This document shows positions 1-11,009 of a stretch of 43,809 bases of DNA, one piece after another. Position 1 is the stretch's first letter, and every line of letters starts with the position of its first letter. Source of the DNA: Oehlia diaphana (lineage: Eukaryota > Glomeromycota > Glomeromycetes > Glomerales > Glomeraceae). The DNA lies in the NCBI GenBank assembly GCA_003833135.1, contig QZLH01000787.1, positions 5,566 through 49,374 of the forward strand. The letters are read 5' to 3'. A program made the position numbers and the translations under genes. The notes beneath the pieces were generated by a model. It saw only the letters and a list, made by a program, of their open reading frames with translations, made no database searches and was not told where the DNA came from.

Positions 1-620
1 TTTTTTTTTATTTTGCTTCTTGCATTTTGTTTCCTACTAACTTAATTTCGTTTTTTTAGGTCCTTTGGCCCTTTAGGTTTTGCAATTAAGTATATATGTC
101 CAGCACTATATAACCGTTTCTTATTTTTTGTTTCATTCTTATATTTGTTTCTTACATTTTGTATTTCATTCTTTTAGATCTTTCGGTTCTTCTCTGCAAC
201 TACTAAGGTATGTTTTTTATTTTTTTGTTTTCGTTTATTTATTGCATGTAATTTCCGTTCCCTACTAACTTTATTTCTTCTTTTATTTTCTTTTATGGGT
301 TTGGTTTTTACTTGGTCCCTGTTTATCTCATTTTCGTCCCTTCTCCATTTTTTGTTCTCTTTTCGTCTCTTCATTTCTTTTGCTTTTTTATTCTTCCTTC
401 CTTCGTTTTTTCTGTTGTTCTTTATTTTCTCTTCGTTCCTTTCATTTTTTTTTCATTCCCACTTAATCTTTCTCGTTCCTTTTGTTTCTTTCACTCTCCC
501 TTTGCTCCTCCTTCAATCTCTTTTGTTTCTTTCATTCTCTTTCACTCTCCCTATTTTTTTTTATTCATCCTCATTCTTGTTTTCACATATTCTCTTTTCT
601 TTATCATTGTGACTCATAAT
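1..620. other. Pyrimidine-rich low-complexity tract
   Basis: The plus strand is almost entirely T and C for about 600 bases, with runs such as TTTCATTC and TTCGTTCC. All long open frames here (Phe/Ser/Leu-rich on plus, Lys/Arg/Glu/Asn-rich on minus) are products of this base skew and are not called as genes. Near 32-48 and 258-275 the phrase CCTACTAACTT recurs upstream of a polypyrimidine run and TAG, so several branch-point/acceptor look-alikes occur in tandem. No gene is supported. Confidence 0.6.
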
Positions 621-779
621 TTTTGTTATTCCTATCAAAACATTTAGTATTTTGGATAGTATAAGTTTGTTTTTTTCAATCAATGATTCATGTAATTTAT
701 TAAAAATTAATAAAATTGCTATAAACTTTTAGTGTGAAAATTTTTATATGAGTGAATTACCGACTATTTTTTTTTTCAA

Positions 780-871
780 GTGAAATCACCTGATTTTTTT
801 AATTAAATTTTTACAGGGCGTGAAATCACCTGATTTTTTCAATTAAATTTTTATAGGACGTGAAATCACCC
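780..871 (+). repeat. 40-bp tandem repeat, 2.3 units
   Basis: The unit beginning GTGAAATCACCTGATTTTTT starts at 780, 820 and 860 (partial), a period of exactly 40 bp with few mismatches. The third unit runs into a perfect ATCACCC-T-GGGTGAT palindrome and then CTTCACCCGG and AGTTAGCAA. Similar GGGTGAT / AGTTAGCAA pairings recur near 25,840-25,880, so this is probably the end of a dispersed element. Confidence 0.8.
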
Positions 872-1250
872 TGGGTGATCTTCACCCGGAGAGAAAGTTA
901 GCAACAGTCTTTAAAATAAACATGTTTAATTTTTATTTAATAAAATAAACATATATAATATAGTATCATAAATTTATATTAAAAATGATATATAATCAAA
1001 TTTTATAAAGTTAATAAAAGATACTATTGAAAAATTTTAATAAAATGTTTGTATATTTGAAAAAGAAATTTCAGATAAGAAAGATTTTTGTTTATATTTA
1101 TATAAAAATCATGAAATTTAATATAAAACCACTAGTAGTAAAAATATAAATACTGTATTTTTTAATATTTTATTAATTCTATTATGTAATTTCATATTCA
1201 AGTAATTAAAAAAATTTAAAAGATCTAATTTGACTACACAATTATTTATC

Positions 1251-1522
1251 TAAGGCTGTTCCAAATTAATTGTTTATTTAACATCCAGACCTTTTGAAAA
1301 AATTAAGAGGAGAGGGGGGCTTAAGTTAAACAAACCAAATAAATAAACATAGGAAAATTTAAAAATTTTAGGTGAAATTTAAAGGCACTATATGTTTATT
1401 AGCTTTTAAATTTTTTCAAAATAGAGGGGGTATTTGTTAATATGTGTTTATTAAATCTCAAATTTTTTAAAAAATGGAGTGGGGGAGGACGTTAAACAAA
1501 TAATCAAGTTGGAACAGCCTAA
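1251..1522. mobile_element. MITE-like element with ~30-bp inverted ends
   Basis: The left end (AAGGCTGTTCCAA followed by AATTGTTTATTTAAC) matches the reverse complement of the right end (GTTAAACAAATAATCAAGTTGGAACAGCCT) over about 30 bp with a few mismatches. The interior has three diverged direct repeats (about 1292-1336, 1405-1450 and 1459-1502), each a T/A run followed by a G-rich GAGGGGG core and a TTAAACAAA-like end. There is no coding capacity. The target-site duplication could not be fixed with confidence. Confidence 0.75.
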
Positions 1523-1620
1523 CTAGTTAAAAATTTTACACTAAATAAGTAAATAAAAATTTTTTATAAACAGTAAATTTTATAATACTGTTAAATAACT
1601 TTAAAACTAATTATTTATAT

Positions 1621-2515
1621 CACAGGTTAAAAAGTAAAAAATTAGGTATCAATCAGTCACCAATTGATTATCAATCAGTCACCAATCAGTTATCAATTAA
1701 GTAGTTGATTGGTGATCGATTAATGACTGATTAGTATTTTTGCCAAATACTATTACTAATTAGATAGTTTGCTAATTTTTGACTTAGTAATCAGAAAAAG
1801 ATAAAATATAGTTCATTGGAATAATCTTAATAAAATGAATCTAATGGTAGTAAAATTGTATTTTTAGGATTAATATAGATCAAAAGTTAGCAAACTGCCT
1901 GATTGGTGATAATATTTGACAAAAATGCTAATTAGTTACCAATTAGTCACCAATCAGCAGTATTATTATGAGATACAGACATGAATATTGGATAGTTTTA
2001 GACTGGACAGTCTGGTCCATGTTCATTAAAGTTGCTTGCTGAAACCTAGGAGTTTAGGCAAGATAGCATTTTGCCAAAAAGTGAAATTCTGCCAAAACTA
2101 TATTAAAGTTATATTAAAAAACTGGCGAAACTCTGGAGAAAGGTGAAACTGCTGAAACTCTGCCAAAATTATAATAAATCTATAGTAAAATTTTGATAAA
2201 ACTAATCGTAAGATTTTGAAGAGATTTAGACAAGTAACCCTAATGTTCACTATAATTTCATGTCCAGGATATTTTATCCACATTAATGCCAGCCATTTTT
2301 CTTGTTAATACTAGTCGAAAGATTTTTAAGGTTGGTTAGCAGCTTGTCTGTATCCACAAAGTCTGCAAACTACAAATGCAGATATAGATTATTTGGACGT
2401 CTGTATCCAAAAAAATTACCAGACAATATTCCATGTACAATACTGCCAATCAGCTATCTGATTAGTGACCAATTGGTAATTGATTGATGCCTGATTTTTC
2501 ACTTTTCGATCTGTG
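1621..2515. mobile_element. Non-autonomous DNA transposon, CACAG...CTGTG ends
   Basis: An 895-bp element. Its first ~58 bases (CACAGGTTAAAAAGTAAAAA, then copies of ATCAGTCACCAAT) match the reverse complement of its last ~58 bases (ending TTTTTCACTTTTCGATCTGTG). It is flanked on both sides by TATAT (1616-1620 and 2516-2520). Short sub-terminal repeats in both orientations and a CACAG terminus recall CACTA/EnSpm elements, which duplicate 3 bp (TAT would fit). A 5-bp duplication fits equally, so the superfamily is left open. No transposase is visible; the centre holds scattered repeats such as CTCTGCCAAAA and GTCTGTATCCA. Confidence 0.8.
1695..1967. repeat. Foldback structure nested in the element
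   Basis: Inside the 1621-2515 element, 1700-1765 (TGATTGGTGA ... TATTTTTGCCAAATACTATTACTAATTAG) is the imperfect reverse complement of 1900-1965 (...TTTGACAAAAATGCTAATTAG). At the inner edges AGTTTGCTAA (1766) and TTAGCAAACT (1900) form a further pair, so a ~135-bp MITE may have inserted into a larger palindromic element. This is a reading by eye of two nested inverted-repeat pairs. Confidence 0.65.
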
Positions 2516-2520
2516 TATAT

Positions 2521-3050
2521 TATTTAAAGTCTTACTTTACCAATAAGTGATAAAAAAATATCATTTAAACAATATAAAAAAAAGTAAAGAATTAACTATA
2601 ATTTTAATAATAATAATATTAATAAATATACCAGTTATTATAGTTTGTATATTAGCAGGTATTTTTCATTTATTTTTCCTTTTATATAAATAAATATACC
2701 TTTTAATTAGAATAATAAAATGGTTTAATAAAATGAAAGAACAATTCTATTTATAATAGTATTTATAAACATTATTTTTAATAAAAGATAAATATAAAAA
2801 ATAATATTTATTGTGAAAAGTTGAATAGAATTTGTATTTCTTTATTATTATTTTTTTTTTAATATTTCTTTATAAGTTATTTTAGCATATAATTTTACTG
2901 ATAATAATTATTTTTTTTTTTTTTATAAAGAATAATTCCTTTATAGAAGTCTGTAAATAAGATCAAAATCCAGAAATACTAATCTAGTTCAAATCCAGAT
3001 TTGAGTTTAGGCTGGCAAACTTTCTTTAAAATTCATATAAGCCAGGTTTA
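2521..3050. other. AT-rich spacer without genes
   Basis: Nothing gene-like is seen: A/T runs and short ATAATA repeats up to about 2940. A short richer stretch (CAAATCCAGATTTGAGTTTAGG near 2990-3015) probably belongs to repeat sequence surrounding the next element. Confidence 0.5.
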
Positions 3051-3051
3051 G

Positions 3052-3340
3052 GTAGGACCCTGAACATTACTAAAACAACTCAGATTTTGTATAACTAAAA
3101 TTTCAAAATGTAATATCTCAGTCAATATTACACCTAAAAAGATGAATTATATATCAAAATGTTCATTTCGTTGAGACGAATCTAACAAGCCAAAAATCAT
3201 TAAAATCTAATCACTAGATCCTGAGATAGCAAAATTTAAATTTAAAATCTACATATAACTTTATATATTTGGAACAGAAATTAATATAAGGTTTATACAA
3301 ATTCAGATCTGAGTTTTTTTAGTAATGTTCAGGATCCTGT
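3052..3340. mobile_element. MITE-like element with ~38-bp inverted ends
   Basis: The left end AGGACCCTGAACATTACTAA followed by AACAACTCAGAT is the reverse complement, with few changes, of the right end (ATCTGAGTTTTTTTAGTAAT then GTTCAGGATCCT). The hexamer GTTTAG occurs just outside both ends (3046-3051 and 3339-3344) and may be a target duplication. The ~215-bp interior has no reading frame of interest. Confidence 0.75.
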
Positions 3341-3770
3341 TTAGACTGATATATAATTTTTCATTAAATTTAGATTTTTATAATTCTAGCAAAAACTGTT
3401 TTAATTCTAACTAAAATTAAACTGATTAAAATTAAATTGGCTGATTTTTTTTGTTTTTATAACAAAATGATATAATAAAAGTCTAGGTTTGGTCTGAACC
3501 AGATTTTTAATATATTAAATTCAGGTTGGATTGGATTGAACACTTTATGTTAATTTTTAAGTGCAGGTCAAGTTAAATTTTAAAATAGGGGTCAATGCAA
3601 ATCTTTATTTCTTTATATAAGAAATATATTTATTAATTTATTTTTAGTTAGTTTTTCTTTACTATATATTTTTTTTATTTTTAGTAATTTTTTATATAAA
3701 GCTCACATTTTACCTTAAAAAATAAAATAAATAAAAAAAATAAATAAATATAATATGGGTTTAAAATTTG

Positions 3771-3891
3771 AACGCACCTGCGTTTGAACGCACCCTTTTT
3801 TTGGAAATTTTCATTTATGATCACGTTTTAATCAGCAAATTTACTATTTAATAATTTCCAAAAAAAGGGGTGTGTTGCAACGCACCTGCGT
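3771..3891. repeat. Small palindromic insertion with flanking 13-bp repeats
   Basis: GCGTTTGAACGCACCC plus a T run and GGAAATT on the left pairs with AATTTCC, an A run, GGGGTGTGTTGCAACGC on the right. The sequence AACGCACCTGCGT is present as a direct copy at both edges (near 3772 and 3879). The ~100-bp unit between could therefore be a very small transposed palindrome. Confidence 0.6.
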
Positions 3892-3899
3892 AAAATTAT

Positions 3900-6800
3900 T
3901 ATTTCCATATAATATTAACTAAAATTATAAATTTAAATTTAGTTAGCAAATTTTTTTAAAGAAATATTATATATTACTGATTAAAATTATTAAAATTTGG
4001 CTTAAATTATCAATTTAATTTTTAATTTTTTTTTTTGTAATTAAATTATTTACTTTATTAAATTATAAAATACAACTAGTATAATATAAATAAGTAAAAT
4101 ATTTTTTATATTTAAAAAGTATTTAAGATAATGTTAAAATAAAAAATATTTAAAAAAATAAGTAAAAAAAAAAAAGTTAAAAAAGTTTTTTAATATTTTA
4201 TTAATTTATTATATTAAAATAATAATTATATAATTAACAATTTTTTTTTGCTAAATACAACTGAATAAAATGAGAGTTTTAATTTTTAAAGTTTATAACT
4301 AGTTTATAAAAATATTTTTGAAAATTAAATGAACATATTTATAATTTGTTAAAAATAATATTATATTGCATTAATATAATATTACATATAATCTGAAACA
4401 GAATTTAGAAAATTTTAACCAGGATTATGATCTGAAAATTGTTAATTTTAACCATTTATTTCAACTTTGATTAACTTTAATTTATATATATACAATATAT
4501 TATATATTTATAAGGTTCATTTTATATATTATAATATTGTAATATTATAATATAAAATATTTCTTTCTAATTTTTGTAATATTTTTACCAACTAATATAT
4601 AAATTTTTTTTTTTAAAAAAAATCATATTATTCCTTTTTTGGAAATGATTAGCAAAATGATCATCATGGTATCATTTAATAAGAATTCTTTTAACTTTTT
4701 TTAAAAATATTAAATAAATTTGTAAAGTAAAAAGAATTACTTATAAATTATAATTTTTTTTTTTTATCACAAATATTAAATAAAATTTGTAAAGTAGGTA
4801 TAAATGAAGGTTATATAAAATTTATATTAAATTTAATTTAATTTTAAAAACAATTTTGCTTTTGTTAAAATTATATATTTCTTTTTGGAATGATCAGCAA
4901 AATGATCACCATTGTCGTTATTTTTAGTTTTTAGTTAAATATAATAAGAAGTATTATAATATTAAATTTATTAAATAAATATTAATAATTTTTTTAACTT
5001 TTTTTAAAGTATTAAATAAATTTGTAAACTTATAAATTATAATTTTAAAAGTTATAAAAAGTTTATATTAAATTTTTATTTTAAAAAACACTTTTTTGTC
5101 AAAAATTACATTATTTTTTTTTTGGAAATAATCAGCAAATAATAAATATTATAATAAAATTATTTTTAAAAAAAATTAAATATCAGAATAAAATGTATAT
5201 TAATTTATTAAATAAATAATCTTTTTATATTTTTAAATAATTTATATTAATAATATATAGATAATTGTATTTAAAAAAATATAAATCATTTAACTTTTTA
5301 ATTTATATTTAAATAAAAATTTTTATTTAATGAAGTTTTTTATAATATATAGTATATTAATTGTAATATAAATATTTAAAAAATATTATATATAATTAAA
5401 GAATGAATATACTTTAAATAAGATTCAATTATATTTAAAACCAATAAATTTCTTAAATTTATATTAAAACTGTAAATAGTTTTTCTATAAATTAATTAAA
5501 ACTATTAAAATCTGAAATATTTGTAAATTATTTATTTTAAATTTATTTAATTTTAACTTTTTTTTCAAATTGAAAGTATAATAAATTTTATTGTATTTAA
5601 TTAAAAATTAATAATCCAAACTTTATTATTGGTTTAAATAATTACTTAAGTCAATTAAAATTCATAATTTTTATAAATTAATACTTAAAAACAATTTTAT
5701 ATAATAGAATATTAGGATAATTAATTTAATTAGATAGAAAAAAGATTAAATTTATAAAAAATAAATTTTAGATTAGTATATTAAAATTGGTTGTAATTTC
5801 TAAATCTATCTTATTATATTATTATTATATTACTATAGATTATATGAATTATTTAAAAAAAGATAATTCAAAAAAGCAAGTAAAGCCAAAGAAAAATTTT
5901 ATAAAATTACATAATTATATAACATTCTTATATTACTTGTATATTTGAATTAATCCAAATATTTTGTTAAGGTGATAATTTTATTATTATTAGCATAGTA
6001 AATATAAATTAGATTGACATAAATATAAATTAGATCGACGTAAATATAAATTTTTTCGGTAACGTATTTTTATTGGTCAAATTTTTTTTGTACATTTATC
6101 TTTGAAAATTTTCAAGAAAAAAAAAGTAATTTTTTAATAAAATATATATACAAAGAAGCGTTTATTTGAATAATTCTTATGAACCTTTTAACTTTATAAA
6201 ATTTATTGTTGATTTTTTTAACTGAATAAATTATTAATTATTTTAGAAATTTTTTAAAAAAAACGGAGTTTTTTATATTTTACAATGAAAATAAAAATAT
6301 TTTTTTTTACAACGAAACAAAATACAAGAAAAAACCATTGATATGAAACATGACGCATAATTTTTTTTTTAAAAAAAAGATATTTTCATATCTTTTTTTT
6401 TTATTTAATTTTATTAACAAATATCTTAAAATTTACATAATATTTACATAAATGATTTTCCTACAAAATCTTTTGAATCTTAAAAAATTGAAAGAAATAA
6501 ATATAATAAAGAAAGTTTATAAATAAAACAAATATAAATTCTCAAATAAAAATAAAAATAAAAAATAAAAATAAAAATAAAAAATATATCAAACAAATAA
6601 AAAAATTCATTTTTAAATCAAAAACGGAATACAATAAAGTTTCTTTGATATGATATTTACATTATTATATATAAAAAAATGTAAAAAAAAAAAAAAAATA
6701 AAAAAACAAAATTTAAAAAAATAATATAAATTCTTCCATTACCGAGCTTTAAATAGTCGGATTCCCAAACAGTGTCGGGGCATGGATATTCTGAATTTAT

Positions 6801-6900
6801 ATAAAGCTGCATTCAAACAATCACAGTGATTGCCTAATTTTATATTATATAAAAAAAAAAAAGATAAAAGGTTAAATTGTTGATATTTTTCACGGGTTAT
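3900..6900. other. Extremely AT-rich gene-free region
   Basis: Three kilobases of nearly pure A/T with no open frame that looks coding. It contains homopolymer runs, an (AAAAAT)-type run near 6541-6590 and a short duplicated phrase ATAAATTAGAT(T/C)GAC near 6002-6045. Apart from the repeat at 4630-5140 no structured feature was seen. Confidence 0.6.
4630..5140 (+). repeat. Diverged ~240-bp tandem repeat
   Basis: The landmark TTGGAAATGATTAGCAAAATGATCATCAT (about 4640) recurs as TTGGAATGATCAGCAAAATGATCACCAT (about 4885) and in weaker form as TTGGAAATAATCAGCAAATAAT (about 5120). Between landmarks both intervals carry AACTTTTTTTAAA..TATTAAATAAATTTGTAAA, TTATAAATTATAATTTT and a TATTAAATTT stretch in the same order, so two units of ~240 bp are tandemly arranged. 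Confidence 0.7.
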
Positions 6901-6903
6901 AAT

Positions 6904-7299
6904 TTAACTGATTTGTTTAAACTTTTGTTTTACTAACCGACTTCCTTTTATAAAGGGCAAATGGGAAAAGGGCAAAAGACAGACAGGGTGGGTGGACGGC
7001 TTTTTGAGAGTGTTTTTGGGATTTTTTATTGGGAGGAGCTTTTGGTAATACGTTAAGGGAAAGGGGAGTACCGGTTTTTTTTTTGGTTTTTTTTTTAATT
7101 TTTTTAATTTTTTTTGGGGTTTTTTTTTCTTTTTTTTCTCGGTAACTAACTTATAAAAATCATATTTTATGTATCTTATATTTTCATAATTTGTAAAGAA
7201 CGATCTCGACACTGGATTATGGATGCTTTTATAATTAATATCTGAGTCTAACGCAGCGTCATGTGTATCATATTTGAAACGTAAAGGGGGTAAGTACAT
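6904..7299 (-). other. Doubtful ORF; possible repeat-borne coding relic
   Basis: The N-terminal part (MYLPPLRFKYDTHDAALD..., about 7150-7299 on minus) has mixed composition and could once have been coding. The rest is Lys/Pro-rich low complexity made by a GGTTTTTTTT-type tract (7075-7140). The same DNA occurs in degraded form at about 36,840-36,940, where the frame is broken, so this is best seen as the edge of the dispersed repeat starting near 7220. The product is not recognised. Confidence 0.3.
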
Positions 7300-9440
7300 T
7301 GTACGAAATCATTATAATAAACTTTTTAATTATCAACAACGCGTTTATTTCAATATCTTGGCGTAAATATCATTGATCTAAATGAAATGATGCATTTGAA
7401 TGTATTACATATTGATAACACCTTTTTGAGAAATCTTTTCTTTCAAAAAAAAGCTAAATAATCGCGGAAATAAGTTATTACCTTAGACAAATAGAGAAAT
7501 AGCGCGTCATTTCATCAACTTGGCGTAAATTATGAGATGAAAGAATCATTAACCTGTGATCTAAACAATAACACCAAATAACGCAATCATTTATTAATAA
7601 AGGAAAGAGATGGAAAAAAATTAAAAATAGATACGGATTAAAGATTTGATAACGCGTCAGCATAACGCAATCATTTATTAATAAAGGGATTAATGAATAT
7701 AATGAGCTCTTCAAATCAAAGGATATATATTAATAAAAAAGGGATGAATAGAATGAGATGGAATAAAATAAAAATAGGTATGGATTAATAAAAGGAAGCA
7801 ATTGCTCCTCAAATCAAAAAAATCGATAACGCGTGTGTTCGGCATAACGCAATCATTTATTAATAAAGGGATGAATGAATAGAATGAGATGGAAAAAAGC
7901 AAAAATAGATATGAATTGATAAAAGAAGCAATTGCTCTTCAAATCAACAAGATTTGATAAAGCATGACTCAATATTTTATTAATTAAGGTATGAATAGAT
8001 GAGATGGAATAAAGTAAATAAAGATAAATATGGAATAATAAAAGAAACTCTTACTCTTTAAATCAAAAAGATTTGATAACGCGTGTGTTCCGAAGTATTT
8101 TGTTGCATAATAAATAATGTTCATATGATATAATAATGTTCATATGATAATTATGATATAATTAATGTAAGAAACAATTATAATTATTATAATTATTATA
8201 TTATAAATATAATAATATTTTATTTTTATTAAAATAATTTAATATAACGTAGCATATATATATATATGCATATATTGTATATATTGTATGAAACCTTTTT
8301 ATATCAACAAATACGTGTATAAAACAAATATACTAAATATATTGAACAAGAATTGTTTTTAAGATAAAATAATAATATAACCGGTCCGGAATAAGTATTC
8401 CGTGTAAAAAAATCTTTTTAGAGAAAGGATTAGAAGGTCAAAATTATATTTAGATATATTGACGGATAGATATTTTAGATTATAACGTAATTTATGATTG
8501 ATTTGGAATAAAATGAAAAATAAATAAAATACCAAATTAGATAATTTGTGGGAGTTCAAAAGAATCTTTCTAAGAAGAAAAAATTCTATTAGAACTTCCC
8601 TTGTAAAAATAAAAAAAAAAAAGGATTTATTAGAGTTTATCCGCGTAAAATATATATATAAAAAAAGTATAATTGATAGGGTTTCATTATAATACAAAAA
8701 TCAAACTAATCATATTTAGATGGGATGAACATATTTGATTATAGTGATTAGGTGATTAGGGGTGATTAGGTATTAAATGGTATAAAATAAAATACATAAA
8801 TAAATTATTAGTGAGAAGAATTTTTCGCTTAAAGGAATCTTCTTTTTTTTTGTGTTAATTTGAGTTTTTTATTAAAAAAAAAAAATATTAATAAATTATA
8901 TATAATAATAATATATATTTATATTAACTTATTAAAAAAAAAAATAATACAGTATTAGATATATATATGTATTATATAATAAAATAAATTATGCATATAT
9001 ATATATATATAAAAAAAAATATATATATATAAAAAAAAAAAAAAAAATTTAAATGTATTTCAAGTGTTCGTAATCAATGCTGTCCAAAAATATATAATAA
9101 AATTACGTTTTTAAGTTAATTTAAAAACAATTAAAAAAAGTTTCAATGATTGATAATTGATCATATCATATAGATCCTTTGTAGATCTTACATCAAATTA
9201 CAAAAAATTCTCCGATTGAGCTTTTGACTTGCAGAAAAATTTTTTCACTTTTCTGCGTTTTCTGCGCATCAAATGTTGAAAAACAAATAAGAAAAAAGAG
9301 GTCGATCAGCGATCATTCAGAATTTCTTAATTAAAATTAAATAACATTTTGAACAAAGGACATGAATAAAGCCATTCAAGAGTAATGCATTATATGCATG
9401 TATTATGAGTTTTTAACATATGAAATAAATTTGTTAACCA
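7220..9440 (+). repeat. Long dispersed repeat, copy A
   Basis: A long region collinear with 36,850-37,700. Shared landmarks in the same order are: the block CGCGTTT(C)ATTTCAATATC + TTGGCGTAAAT (7340-7368; also a weaker copy at 7502-7530); a CCGTG box near 8400; AATCATATTTAGA near 8710; TTCTCCGATTGAG then TTTTTCACTTTTCTG near 9208-9260; GTCGATCAGCGATC near 9301; and AACAAAGGACATGAATAAA near 9350. Copy A is larger because it carries a tandem array (7560-8100) and AT microsatellites. No coding capacity was recognised. Confidence 0.7.
7560..8100 (+). repeat. Complex tandem array
   Basis: The block ATAACGCAATCATTTATTAA + TAAAG starts at 7578, 7662 and 7844, with a degenerate copy near 7964. Each is followed by GGGATGAAT...GAATGAGATGGAA, a GGATTGATAAAAGAAGCAATTGCTC(T/C)TCAAATC phrase and GATTTGATAACGCGT (7645, 7820, 8075). 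Spacing alternates between ~84 and ~120-180 bp, so units have been unequally expanded or trimmed. An 18-bp direct duplication (TAATGTTCATATGATA) follows at about 8117-8150. Confidence 0.8.
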
Positions 9441-9644
9441 ATAATAAATAGTCAAAGTATTGTCAATTTTTTTTTCTTTCTGCGGTCAGCGTCAGCAGAG
9501 TACATGAGTGGTACATGCATATTATTGAAATGTAGAAGTTAGCGCATTTTTTTTTGTATTACGTATAAGATGATGTTTAATTATATTATAATTATTATAT
9601 CCCTTATTTATTATATACGAATTATTTTTTTACTTAAGGAGCTT

Positions 9645-10010
9645 TATAAATCACATCACTGGTGGCTCAACACCATAGTATGTGTTTTCATAGCTTAAAT
9701 TAAAGAAGTCACTCTAATTAAAATTGTTCATCACCCCTGAAAATGGTCAGAAAAAGGTTACTTAGTACTTTTTTTTTTTTTATACCACAAATATCGCAAA
9801 ATAAAAAAAAAAAATTAAAAAACTAAGAAAAATATAAGTGAAGTATATGATACAACATTAAAGATTGCAATATGGATTATAATATTTTATTAATGGATAC
9901 ATCTTAATTAAACTATTAATAATATAGAATAAAAAAATTATATGATAAATATAAAAAAAATAATTAATATATATAACAGTGGTGTTGAACACCAGTAGTG
10001 TGATTTATAT
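9645..10010. mobile_element. MITE-like element abutting the membrane-protein gene
   Basis: TATAAATCACATCACTGGTG + GCTCAACACCA at 9645-9675 is mirrored by TGGTGTTGAACACCAGTAGTG + TGATTTATA at 9980-10009, giving ~30-bp terminal inverted repeats around a ~365-bp AT-rich core. Its right end lies about 10 bp from the stop codon of the membrane gene that converges on it, so it probably supplies that gene's 3' untranslated sequence. TATA at both edges may be a target duplication. Confidence 0.8.
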
Positions 10011-10020
10011 ATAATTAAAA

Positions 10021-11007
10021 TCATACGGATATCTCGATATTATCGATATTATTATTATTATTATTATTATTTTCAACTCTTGCAATTATTTTAACAATTT
10101 TTTTGTCATTTGTTATTAGGAAGGAGAATAAAATATTATTAAGAGTTTGAAAAATTCTGATTGTAAAAATACTACCAAATTTTAATGAAGGAATTATCTC
10201 TACAATCGCTAAACTATTGAAAATTAAAGTTGATCCTAACTGTAGATAACCCCAATAATTAGCAGCCTTAAATAAATTATTCATATTTGATGACCTTTCG
10301 GTCATTTGATTCAAGTCTTTGGAGTTTCTGATACCTTTTGTTAAAATCTGGATCAACCTAATCGTTACGAAAATATTGATAATTAAATCAACGCCAATGT
10401 ATCCCCACTTTGCGAATTTCGCTTTATCTTCAAAATCACACGTACTACCAACATCAAGTCTGAATAATACAATATGAGTTATCTATTTGAAAATATGAAC
10501 GAATCAATTAATTAAAATATTTTATTCAAGTAAACAATTAAAATTAAATACAGTAATACCGTAATATTAAATAAAAAATAATTACTTGAAGTAAAGTCCT
10601 GAACGTAAAAAATGAAATGCAAAAGATTTTGTCCCATTTACAATTCGATACGCCAATTAACCTCTTTAATAAAAAGAGAATAATCGATTGCCTAAATATA
10701 AAATCCGCGGTTTCATATATATAGCTTAAAGTTTGACATGATAGTTGGTAGGCTAGAAAGACGGAGAGAATCGACACTATCGCTCCACTTAAATTTATTG
10801 TTATTTTCCATATTGAAAAATTGGAAATGTCATATCGGTAATTAAATGCCGATACAATGAAATTATGAACGTAAATCTAACAAAGTAAAAAAACAAATTA
10901 TAAATATTATTATACAAATATACTATTGAATTAGGATAAGTAAATAAATAATGACCACTAACCGTAAAAGTGCACCCAAAGAGAAAAGAAAAAATTATGG
11001 AATCCAT
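10021..11007 (-). CDS. Polytopic membrane protein, three exons, 265 aa
   Basis: Exons (minus): 11007-10963, 10876-10586 and 10482-10021, separated by phase-0 introns of 86 bp (GTTAGT...TTAG) and 103 bp (GTAATT...ATAG). The joined frame is open for 266 codons including the stop. Hydrophobic segments lie at about residues 40-60, 74-88, 99-120, 137-158, 188-209 and 216-236, so six or seven membrane passes are likely. Loops are charged (around 124-135 and 162-178). The tail carries eight consecutive Asn (250-257, AAT codons) before IDNIEISV. The start gives a short hydrophobic N-terminus (MDSIIFSFLFGCTFT) encoded by exon 1 alone. The stretch HIVLFRLDVG..CDFEDKAK..KWGYIGVDLI resembles small membrane proteins I associate with arbuscular mycorrhizal fungi; function unknown. 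Exon structure is inferred from splice consensus and frame. Confidence 0.8.
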
Positions 11008-11009
11008 TT

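Noticed and set aside
80..647. Several open frames of 60-111 codons at the left edge
   Set aside because: They arise from a T/C-skewed low-complexity tract; amino-acid content (Phe/Ser/Leu or Lys/Arg/Asn) simply mirrors the base skew and there are no motifs.
6904..7140. Lys/Pro-rich C-terminal half of a 131-codon minus frame
   Set aside because: It is encoded by GGTTTTTT-type homopolymer sequence, and the homologous repeat copy at 36.85 kb does not keep the frame.
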